A stretch of DNA of 64,000 nucleotides from Wenyingzhuangia gilva (GTDB taxonomy: Bacteria > Bacteroidota > Bacteroidia > Flavobacteriales > Flavobacteriaceae): assembly GCF_030519655.1 (NCBI RefSeq), contig NZ_JAUMIT010000007.1, positions 1-64,000 on the forward strand, written 5' to 3'. Position 1 is the stretch's first letter. Each line of letters starts with the position of its first letter. The notes under the pieces are model-generated. The model was not told the DNA's origin, made no database searches, and saw nothing but the letters and a program-made list of their open reading frames with translations. Shown here one piece after another: positions 7,136 through 15,107 of this stretch. Made by a program: the position numbers and the translations under genes.

Positions 7136-7385
7136 CTAGCTACCTGAAATTTGAGGAGGGTAGCATTGGGGTAATAACTTTTTTATCATAGCAGCACACC
7201 TAGACTCCGCTTGATAAACACGCAAAAAGGAAAACCTATTAGCAATAACATTTAATGTTCGATCATCGTTACCGAGAAGAGAAGAAGTGTCGAAGAGAAC
7301 CAAGTATACTATGAAAATTTCATCAACATAAATATATTTCTCCCAAAACTTCTCGAGAAAACCTTGATCTATGATTAATTCACCA
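7136..7385 (-). pseudogene. Possible gene remnant in the gap after the helicase gene
   Basis: On the minus strand one frame stays open for about 80 codons, from inside the end of the helicase gene to a TAG at 7136-7138. It reads as plausible protein, for example FWEKYIYVDEIF, LLGNDDRTLNVIANRFSF and CAAMIKKLLPQCYPPQISGS, and the base composition is less AT-rich than the rest of the gap. There is no ATG near its start and no family is recognised. The rest of the gap (6932-7135) is AT-rich with nothing visible. A chance open frame cannot be excluded. Confidence 0.25.
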
Positions 7386-10350
7386 TTTCTAAAACACTCA
7401 AATGTTTTTTTAAAACACCTGAGGGAGTCTGTTTGGTTTCATCAAACACCCGAGTATCACCAAATAAAATAAAACTATCCTTGGCTCTTGAAACTGCTAC
7501 ATTTAGCATGTTGGGTTTGTCATCTTTGTCAAAAAACAAAGTCCCTTCATCTATATGACTGTACACGGAACTAAACAATACAATATTTCGTTCTGCACCT
7601 TGTAAAGCGTGTACTGTTCCTAATTTAAGGTCGTTAATATTGTAACCTGCTTCAATCAGAGCTTTAGATAATTCGTTTTTTTGACTCGCAAAAGGGGTAA
7701 TAATTCCCAAAACTTTTTCGATAGAATTGACATTGTAAGCCTCCTGAATGGCATCTTCGTTTTGTCGTAACCATTTAATAATGGCATTGACTTCGTTTAA
7801 ATTATATCGGCTATTGTACTTGCGTTCACTGATTCCCTCTATATGATAAGCCAACATTGATGGGAAAAGTTGAGCCTCTGAAGCTACTCCTTTCATCGGT
7901 TTTAAAATACCACCATACGCCAACTCGTTACAAAATCCAATAATTTCATCATTACATCTTCTATGTTCCAGCAATACCATTCCGGGTTGATTTCCGGTAG
8001 GCAATAAGGTTTTAAATTCACAAGCATTTTGTGCCATTTTCATAATACTTCCATTCGAAGCTAGGAAGCCTAAATCTTTTAAGACTTCGGTTTGTTCGTA
8101 ATGGGTAATGATATTTTGATTGGCTAAATTTCCTTGGTCAATTTTAGGAGGAATAGACCAAATAGGTTCTATTTGTTGTAAATCGCCTACAACAATGGCT
8201 TTTTTTGCCAAAGAAAACAAAGGAATACTGACTTCAGGCGTTACTTGTCCAGCTTCATCAATCACTAATAAATCTATAAAATTAAAAAGTGGAAAGTATT
8301 CAAAAATAGGTTTTCCTTCTTCGTTTTCTCCTTGATATTGACTGTAAATAAAATGTGGTGGAGCCATGTAAAAAGTAGCCACAAAACACGGTGTTAACAT
8401 GGCTCTTCGTTTCCATTTTTCGCTAATAGCCTTTTCTCCCGTTCCTTTTTCTGTTTCGTTTTCTACAGCATCCTTTGTAGCTTCTAACCATCTTGCTTCC
8501 CAATAATGGGTAGCTAATAAAAAGGCTTTATGACGTAAACCAATGTCTAATTCATCATAAAAGTATTGAGGTTTTTTTGTGGTTGAATTCATTTTTTGAT
8601 ATTCAAAACTCCACATTTGATCTTCAGAGACAAAAGGATATCCTTTAATGTTGTTTTTCTGTTTCCAATCGTTTAGTTTGATGTTTGATTGTATGGCTAA
8701 ATTAAAGTTGGCCAAACAATCTTTTACAAATGCTAATGCTTTTTTTTTATCAGAAATAAGTGTTTCATCAACTTTAAAAGTATAATCATGATGATTAGGG
8801 GATTTAGGATCTGTGCTAAACACCGTTTTTACTTGTTGAATGAAATCTACATTTTTAGCTGCTGATTTTAGCTGATTGATTTGATTTCTCCATGCTTTTA
8901 AGTTTAAAATATGAATCTTGTCTTTTTCTATTTTGTTTTTAGCATGAATTATAATGTCATTGATTTTATCAATAGAGTTGATATAATCACTGCAAATACG
9001 AGTTCCATTATTCAGTTCATCATCTATCAATATAATTTCTTTTTGCAAATGATCACAAACGGCTTCTAAAGACTCAGGTTCAAACTCATAATACGCTTTA
9101 AATCTGTTAAAAAAGTAAGTTTCCGCTTCAGAAAGATATTGCTCATTCTCTAAATCACACAAAGTTCCTTCATGACCAAATAAATTCCCTTTTAAATAGT
9201 TGATGTTTGCTAAAGATTTTGGGCTTTTAGAATTTGAAGGTAAATAAGTAGCATATCCGTTAAAGTCAGGAATCCATCTTTTTGACAAACTTTCTAAAGT
9301 ACTTTCAGAATTGATAAAACTATCAATAATATTGGTTACCGCTTGGTTATTACTAGAACAAGCCAAAATTACAGGAGCATCTTCACCTTTTATGGCTGCT
9401 TTAACAAATTCTGTGGCCACCACACTTTGCAACAAGGTTGTTTTTCCGGTTCCTGGAGGTCCATTCACAGCGGTTACAGCATTGTTTTCAGAAGTTAAGT
9501 AAGACAATAGGGTTTTACGTTGACTAATAGACAATGGAAATTTATTGGACATTTGTCCAGAATGAAAATGATTATAATTTAAAAACCCATCATCTGTAAT
9601 GGCATTTTTACGCGTTCTATTTACAGGATTTATGATTTTAGATAGTAAAGGAAGATCCTCAACTTCATCTAGAATATGGTCATATAAAAATAAAATACTT
9701 TTGGCTGTTGCTATTTTAGAACTGGTGGCAAAATACATCACCTCATGAACGGTTTGATATTCTTCTGTTCTATAATGATTGATGTTTCTATAGGTAATGC
9801 TTTTAAAAACTTCATTTACATACGTCCAATACTCATCCCACGCAATAGGGGTTTCCTCATCCTCAGCTAAGGGTTTTGCTATTTCTCTAGCATGGATGAT
9901 TTTTTCTGTTGATGAAAAAATAAAATCATTTTGAACATCAGCAATTGGAGCTAAATAATTTCTAACAATTAAGGGAAATAATTCCTTAGAAGTAGACAAT
10001 TGACCCGAACGATTTACTTTGGCAGGAATCCAAAAAGGTCTAACGATTTTGTTGTGATGTGAAGAGGTTTCTGATAGATGATCTAAATAGAAAGGAGCAA
10101 TTAATATTTCTGTTTCTGTAATTTCTCGCCAGTTACTACTGTCTTTTTTACTAATTCCTTTCAGTCGGTTAATTCTACGTTCTTCGGCATCTAACATTTC
10201 CGTAGCATGTTTAGCGCTAATAGTTCCATTACCGATAAAACAGGTTTTTTCTTGATATAAATTTTTAATTCTATTGATATCAATAGCCAGATTTTCACTA
10301 TCTATTAAGCTGTTTTTATAATAATGTAACCAGTTTTTTTCGTTAGCCAT
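7375..10350 (-). CDS. UPF1/DNA2-like superfamily 1 helicase (AAA_11/AAA_12)
   Basis: This 991-residue protein has the two-part SF1 helicase core. Walker A (VNGPPGTGKTTLLQSVVA) is near residue 300 and the DExx box (LLVIDEAGQVTPE) near 690. Then come VVGDLQQIEPIW, LLEHRRCNDEI, TVHALQGAERNIVLFSSVYS and the final AVSRAKDSFILFGD. About 350 residues separate the Walker motifs, including charged helices, so the 1B/stalk-like insertion is long. No nuclease motif is evident. UPF1-like helicases unwind RNA or DNA 5' to 3'; bacterial members are often orphan genes, some in defence islands. Here it stands alone with no partner gene, so no defence role is claimed. Confidence 0.85.
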   Translation of the reverse strand: MANEKNWLHYYKNSLIDSENLAIDINRIKNLYQEKTCFIGNGTISAKHATEMLDAEERRINRLKGISKKDSSNWREITETEILIAPFYLDHLSETSSHHNKIVRPFWIPAKVNRSGQLSTSKELFPLIVRNYLAPIADVQNDFIFSSTEKIIHAREIAKPLAEDEETPIAWDEYWTYVNEVFKSITYRNINHYRTEEYQTVHEVMYFATSSKIATAKSILFLYDHILDEVEDLPLLSKIINPVNRTRKNAITDDGFLNYNHFHSGQMSNKFPLSISQRKTLLSYLTSENNAVTAVNGPPGTGKTTLLQSVVATEFVKAAIKGEDAPVILACSSNNQAVTNIIDSFINSESTLESLSKRWIPDFNGYATYLPSNSKSPKSLANINYLKGNLFGHEGTLCDLENEQYLSEAETYFFNRFKAYYEFEPESLEAVCDHLQKEIILIDDELNNGTRICSDYINSIDKINDIIIHAKNKIEKDKIHILNLKAWRNQINQLKSAAKNVDFIQQVKTVFSTDPKSPNHHDYTFKVDETLISDKKKALAFVKDCLANFNLAIQSNIKLNDWKQKNNIKGYPFVSEDQMWSFEYQKMNSTTKKPQYFYDELDIGLRHKAFLLATHYWEARWLEATKDAVENETEKGTGEKAISEKWKRRAMLTPCFVATFYMAPPHFIYSQYQGENEEGKPIFEYFPLFNFIDLLVIDEAGQVTPEVSIPLFSLAKKAIVVGDLQQIEPIWSIPPKIDQGNLANQNIITHYEQTEVLKDLGFLASNGSIMKMAQNACEFKTLLPTGNQPGMVLLEHRRCNDEIIGFCNELAYGGILKPMKGVASEAQLFPSMLAYHIEGISERKYNSRYNLNEVNAIIKWLRQNEDAIQEAYNVNSIEKVLGIITPFASQKNELSKALIEAGYNINDLKLGTVHALQGAERNIVLFSSVYSHIDEGTLFFDKDDKPNMLNVAVSRAKDSFILFGDTRVFDETKQTPSGVLKKHLSVLEMVN

Positions 10351-10643
10351 ATTACGTAGGTGTAGTCGGTTTTTAAGGCTGGCTAAAATAATTTTTTCGC
10401 CTTTGTTTTAGGCGTTTTAAAAGAGATAAAAGAAGGAATTTATGAACAATTTGGTAAAAGATTGGTAATGAGTTGATAGTGTATGTATTGATAATCTTTA
10501 GTTATTATAAATGATTTTTTAAATCATCATGGAGCGTCTCGACGCTTCGGTAGAGATATAATATTATTCATTAAAAGGGTAGGGGATTTGTCTATTTTCT
10601 TGTTTTAGATTATAAAGACCAAACAGTAATTAAAAAGTTAAAT
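10351..10643. other. Intergenic gap between divergent genes
   Basis: The gap must hold promoters for the divergent helicase and YHYH genes. A short open frame (10393-10470) ends in IKEGIYEQFGKRLVMS and looks protein-like, but it is too short and lacks a proper start; it may be a gene tail left by a deletion. Nothing else is seen. Confidence 0.3.
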
Positions 10644-11696
10644 ATGAATAAAAGAATTGTAATGATTGGGTTGATAAGTATGATTGTGTTTTGGAATGTT
10701 CACAGTCAACAAACCGAGAACTCTCAAACGTATTTTAAAGCTTACAACTTAGAAGATGAAAATTTTGGCACACAAACAAAAGTAATCATCACTAAAGACA
10801 AACGTATTATGGTTACCAATGCACTTCCTAATCATAAAACAGGTGTATTTCCAAGAAAAGGAAATCCAAACACCATTTCATCACAAAATAACACCTATAA
10901 AATTCCATTACATCCCACATGGATTGGAGAACCTCAATGGATCAGAGAGCCTGGAGTTGCTATTAATGGAGTGAAATTTGAACCTGGAACCGCAGAAGTA
11001 GTAATTTGTGATACCGGTGAAAATTATAGGGTAGAAGCTTTCCAGAGTTTGATAGATTTAGGACTTGATTTTAACAATGCACACGTACAACCCAACGGAG
11101 CTTATCATTATCATGGAATTCCAACTTCTGTGGTGGCGGATGCTAAAGATGCTGAAGATTTGGTTCACATCGGTTTTGCTATGGATGGTTATCCTATTTA
11201 TTATTCAAAAAGTAATGCTTATAAATCTAGTTACAAATTAGTTAAAGGAAATAGAGCAGGAGAAGATTGTACTTATACCAACCCAAAGAAAACCATAACA
11301 GTAAATGTAAACGATGGTCATGATGGAACCTATACTTCAGATTTTGAATATGTGGCTGGACTGGGGGATTTGGATGAATGTAACGGAATTACTATTGACG
11401 GAGTGTATAGGTATTTGGTAACCAGTGAGTTTCCATATGTAAGTCGATGTTTGATGGGAGCATTTGAGGAAGAAAAAAGACGACCAGAAGTAGGAAACCA
11501 ACAAAGAGGTAAAGGTCAAGCACAAAGACCTAATTCAATGCAGATGCTACAACACATGGATGCAAATAAAGACGGAAAATTATCTAAGGAGGAAATCAAA
11601 GGCCCATTACAACAAGATTTTAGTAGGGTAGACAGTAATCACGATGGTTACATTTCCAAAGAAGAAATTGAAAATGCTCTAAAACCTAGACCTTAA
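10644..11696 (+). CDS. Secreted YHYH-domain protein with C-terminal EF-hands
   Basis: This 350-residue protein has a Sec signal peptide (about 1-21, ending VHSQ). A YHYH domain follows, with NAHVQPNGAYHYHGIP near residue 145-160, the family's name motif. Next come GFAMDGYPIYYS and a DLDECNGITIDG segment. After a proline- and glutamine-rich linker (about 285-305) there are two EF-hand loops, DANKDGKLSKEE and DSNHDGYISKEE, each with the Dx[DN]xDG calcium ligands. The YHYH family is of unknown function and is found in secreted proteins of marine bacteria. The gene is monocistronic, closed by a strong terminator. Calcium binding is well supported; an enzymatic role is not shown. Confidence 0.85.
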   Translation: MNKRIVMIGLISMIVFWNVHSQQTENSQTYFKAYNLEDENFGTQTKVIITKDKRIMVTNALPNHKTGVFPRKGNPNTISSQNNTYKIPLHPTWIGEPQWIREPGVAINGVKFEPGTAEVVICDTGENYRVEAFQSLIDLGLDFNNAHVQPNGAYHYHGIPTSVVADAKDAEDLVHIGFAMDGYPIYYSKSNAYKSSYKLVKGNRAGEDCTYTNPKKTITVNVNDGHDGTYTSDFEYVAGLGDLDECNGITIDGVYRYLVTSEFPYVSRCLMGAFEEEKRRPEVGNQQRGKGQAQRPNSMQMLQHMDANKDGKLSKEEIKGPLQQDFSRVDSNHDGYISKEEIENALKPRP

Positions 11697-11717
11697 CATT
11701 TTTGTGCATAAGAAATT

Positions 11718-11751
11718 AAAAGCCCTTTTGAGTGATCTCAAAAGGGCTTTT
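11718..11751. terminator. Bidirectional terminator
   Basis: A perfect 15-bp stem (AAAAGCCCTTTTGAG and its complement) with a 4-base loop lies between the convergent YHYH gene and the first PL11 lyase gene. Confidence 0.88.
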
Positions 11752-11799
11752 GGGTGTGAATTAAAAAGAATTAAAAGTTAAATATTCATGATCGTTTTT

Positions 11800-14700
11800 T
11801 TATTTAACAATTAATTTAGTTTGTTGGCTACCTTCCTCAGACAAAACAATAAGAATGTATATTCCTGGGTGTAAAGGGTAGTTAAGATTGATTGAAGACT
11901 GCCCACTTAAAACGCTACTATATAACAATTGTCCTTGAGTGCTGTAAACATTCATTTGTTTTGCCTCTTTTGGTAAAGTAACTTTTAAGGTTTCTCCAGC
12001 ATTAACTGGGTTAGGAGAGATGTATAATTTTGAATTATTATCATTTACATCACCTTCTTCAATAATTTCTGAAGCAATTCCCTTTCTTGAACCACTTCCT
12101 GAACAGTTATTTGCAACAGGACTGATTCCTTCTACTTCCAATTTGTCAATATTTCCTAAACCTGAAGAAGTGGTTGCTTCTAATCTGATAGAATTTACTC
12201 CAGCGGCTAAAGTAACCGTTACCGTTGAATTGCTATTTTCTGACCAAGTAGTCCAATTTCCTGTAGAAGGGAATGAAGCCGAAGTAACATTTGTACCATT
12301 TACAATTACATTACCATTTCTATCAGTAGTTCCTCCATTGGCATATTTCCATCTCAAGGTATAAGTTCCAGAAGAAGGCACGGCAACAGACCAATCTATT
12401 CCGTTACCACTAGCATTAGAGGTGTTGGCAAATCCGGTACCAGAATATCCTGCATTATTACTATCAACAGTCCCATCTACTCCACAGAAACCTGTTTCAT
12501 TTTCTTGTATGGCAATCCCTATTGTTTGTGTTGAGTTTACGGTAATATTAAAGTTTTGTGTGGTAACACAACCAGCACTATTGGTATAAGTGGCTGTAGC
12601 AGTACAGTTTCCTGTTGGCGTTACTGTGTACTCCCTAGATGAACCAGAACTACCACATCCTGACCATGCCCATGTTCCTCCACTTGTTGGGTGTGGACCA
12701 AATTTAACCGAAGAACCTTGGTCAATGGTTACATCTGTAGCTGTTTGCCACGAACCACCATCTACTTGTAAATAAGGAGTAATTGCCGTAGGGGTACAAC
12801 TCTGTGGCGTTGCTTCAATCGCAGCAGAATTGTAAGTGTTACCATCAGTAGCAGTAACTTTTATCCAATAATAATAGGTAGTTCCATTAGTCACCGTATT
12901 GTCTGTGTAAGTGGTACCATTCGTTACATAAGACAACCTAACTCTCCCTGCTGGGTTAGGATCAGTATCTCTTAGTACTTCCTGAATTCCTGATATTCCT
13001 TGTAGTGCCCAAGATAGATTAACGACTCCGTTATCAGCTGTGGCTTGTAAAGTGATTCCATTTGGTACAGGCTCCACTAACTGAATATTAGGATTTGGAG
13101 GTGTGGTCATGCCACCACCAAAATAAAATCCAAGATTTGGAGGTTGATTATAGGTGTTGTTCTGCCATGCAATAGCCGATCTGTAATTAGGATCATGCAT
13201 TAAGGTATACATTCTTTGAGTGGTACTGTAGGGAGAGACAAAAACAACCATCCCTGTGTTATCTGTACGTCGGTATATCACTTCTTCTCGCCAATCTCCC
13301 AAAATATCAGCCATTAAACACGGATTAGATTTACTTCCATTGTTGTCTGAAATAGGCTCTATATTATACAATGTGGCCATTCTATCGGTTCCAGATCCAT
13401 TCCATTTACCAATAACAGTTTTGTCTAGTATTTCACGCTGAACATCTCCATCCCACCAAATACCAAAATTATAAGAAGCTCCACCACCTGTTGCAGTTGG
13501 TATGTTCGTAGATATTTGCTGCCCTGTACAGCTACGAAGACCTGAACCATCACTACCCCAAACTTCCATACCATAATAGTTTGGATCTATATCAGCAGCC
13601 ATACACCTCCCAATATCACCACTAGAATAACTTGCCCATTGCACATTACCATTAGTAGCATTTCTTATCGCTAGACCAGGAATGGTAGAGCCATTAGCAT
13701 ACTCTTGAGCACCAAAAAATTCTAAACCGGCAATATTAGGGTTGATATCTGCTAAATGAGCTGCATCACCATGACCAAAACCAGTAGAATACATACCAAC
13801 ACCATATTCATTTATTGCCATACCTCCATAAGTGATCTCGTCTCTACCGTCACCATCAAGGTCTCCAGCAGCAAGATTGTGGTTTCCTTGTCCAGTATAA
13901 GCTGTGGCTTGACCATTAGGATTACTATCCCAAGCCCATTCTTTGGTTAAGGTTCCGTTTCTAAAGTTCCATGCTTCCAGTTTTATTCGTTCATAAATTC
14001 CTCTACTAATCACAAAACTTGGGTTTATCCCATCAGTATAGGCAACTGCCCACATACATTTAGTAGATCTGTGACCAAGTTGAGAAAGGTTCATACCTGG
14101 TAGTCCCCATTGTTCTATTGGGGCAAGATCAATATATGAATCCCATGCAATTTCAGCCCCCGTTTCACCATTAAAAATTGATATATAATCAGGACCATTT
14201 ACTCTAAAAAGAAACGGACCATTCGCTGCAGCTGTAGAGCGATAGTTAATTTGTCCGTCACCATCTCTATCTCCAATATTATTACCTTGACCGTCAATCA
14301 TACCATCGGAAGTTCTAGTGGCAATTTCGGCCTTTCCGTCGTTATCAAAATCATACACCAAAAAGTTGACCTCTTGATTGTGTATCAAATTAGGTCCCAT
14401 ATTGATAGACCACATAAAAGTACCATCAAGTTCATAAGCTTCTAAATGATGATAATTAGTTGAGTTTGCACTTTCATCAATGGCAAGTCTTTTCACAACA
14501 ATTTCGTACTGCCCGTCACCATCTAGATCACCAACAGAGGCATCATTCACAGTATGGGTAGTGTAACTACCGTTAATTGAGTTAACCGGAATAGTAAAAG
14601 ATTCCCATCCTCTAATAGTGGTAGCAGGAGATAATGCTTGCTCTGTTCCCCCAATAACAGCAGCTACACTATATGAATAATCAGTACTGGTTGCATCCAC

Positions 14701-14940
14701 ATAATTTGAAACACTAAGATTGGATGCAATTAGTGTTGACTCACGATATAAGTTGTAAGTAGCATTCTGGGCGTATTCATTACCGAGAATTCGCCAACTT
14801 ATAAGTACTGAGTTAGTACCGGTTCGCATGGCGATTAATCCACTGTCAAGTTTTTCCATGTATCGCTGGGCTTGAACATTCATTGAAGTCATGCACAGCA
14901 TCATACTCATAGCAAAGAGCAATAAAAAAGTTTTTTTCAT
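11800..14940 (-). CDS. Rhamnogalacturonan lyase, family PL11, T9SS-secreted (long paralogue)
   Basis: 1046 residues. A signal peptide (about 1-24, ending VQA) is followed by a PL11 domain (about 25-625) that begins QRYMEKLDSGLIAMR and carries repeated calcium-type loops DLDGDGQYEI, DFDNDGKAEI and DLDGDGRDEI of the eight-bladed propeller. PL11 enzymes cleave the rhamnose-galacturonate backbone of rhamnogalacturonan I by beta-elimination. Behind it are an Fn3-like module (about 630-720), a PKD/Ig-like module (about 722-812) absent from the paralogue, a CBM35-like domain (ENETGFCGVDGTV and YANGGTTDRNGNVIVNG), and a T9SS sorting domain (SPNPVNAGETLKV to the end). This predicts a cell-surface or released enzyme. 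The paralogue lies 167 bases upstream on the same strand, which points to tandem duplication. Confidence 0.9.
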   Translation of the reverse strand: MKKTFLLLFAMSMMLCMTSMNVQAQRYMEKLDSGLIAMRTGTNSVLISWRILGNEYAQNATYNLYRESTLIASNLSVSNYVDATSTDYSYSVAAVIGGTEQALSPATTIRGWESFTIPVNSINGSYTTHTVNDASVGDLDGDGQYEIVVKRLAIDESANSTNYHHLEAYELDGTFMWSINMGPNLIHNQEVNFLVYDFDNDGKAEIATRTSDGMIDGQGNNIGDRDGDGQINYRSTAAANGPFLFRVNGPDYISIFNGETGAEIAWDSYIDLAPIEQWGLPGMNLSQLGHRSTKCMWAVAYTDGINPSFVISRGIYERIKLEAWNFRNGTLTKEWAWDSNPNGQATAYTGQGNHNLAAGDLDGDGRDEITYGGMAINEYGVGMYSTGFGHGDAAHLADINPNIAGLEFFGAQEYANGSTIPGLAIRNATNGNVQWASYSSGDIGRCMAADIDPNYYGMEVWGSDGSGLRSCTGQQISTNIPTATGGGASYNFGIWWDGDVQREILDKTVIGKWNGSGTDRMATLYNIEPISDNNGSKSNPCLMADILGDWREEVIYRRTDNTGMVVFVSPYSTTQRMYTLMHDPNYRSAIAWQNNTYNQPPNLGFYFGGGMTTPPNPNIQLVEPVPNGITLQATADNGVVNLSWALQGISGIQEVLRDTDPNPAGRVRLSYVTNGTTYTDNTVTNGTTYYYWIKVTATDGNTYNSAAIEATPQSCTPTAITPYLQVDGGSWQTATDVTIDQGSSVKFGPHPTSGGTWAWSGCGSSGSSREYTVTPTGNCTATATYTNSAGCVTTQNFNITVNSTQTIGIAIQENETGFCGVDGTVDSNNAGYSGTGFANTSNASGNGIDWSVAVPSSGTYTLRWKYANGGTTDRNGNVIVNGTNVTSASFPSTGNWTTWSENSNSTVTVTLAAGVNSIRLEATTSSGLGNIDKLEVEGISPVANNCSGSGSRKGIASEIIEEGDVNDNNSKLYISPNPVNAGETLKVTLPKEAKQMNVYSTQGQLLYSSVLSGQSSINLNYPLHPGIYILIVLSEEGSQQTKLIVK

Positions 14941-15107
14941 AACAAATTTGTTTTAAAAATGATTAATATTTAGTTAGCTTAAAAACACCATTTATATACT
15001 GATTACCTTATAAAAAAGCATCAGTAAATAAAAAAGTGTATGGGGCTTAATTCCCTTTAGAAATAGCTCTAAAGGGGGAGATCTATATTTAAAATTTTAA
15101 TTCAATT

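Noticed and set aside
7375-10350. Helicase as part of a defence system
   Set aside because: UPF1-like helicases occur in some defence loci, but this gene has no nuclease, methylase or other defence partner nearby.
10393-10470. Short open frame ending IKEGIYEQFGKRLVMS
   Set aside because: Too short, no start codon with a ribosome site, no recognised family; kept only as a remark.
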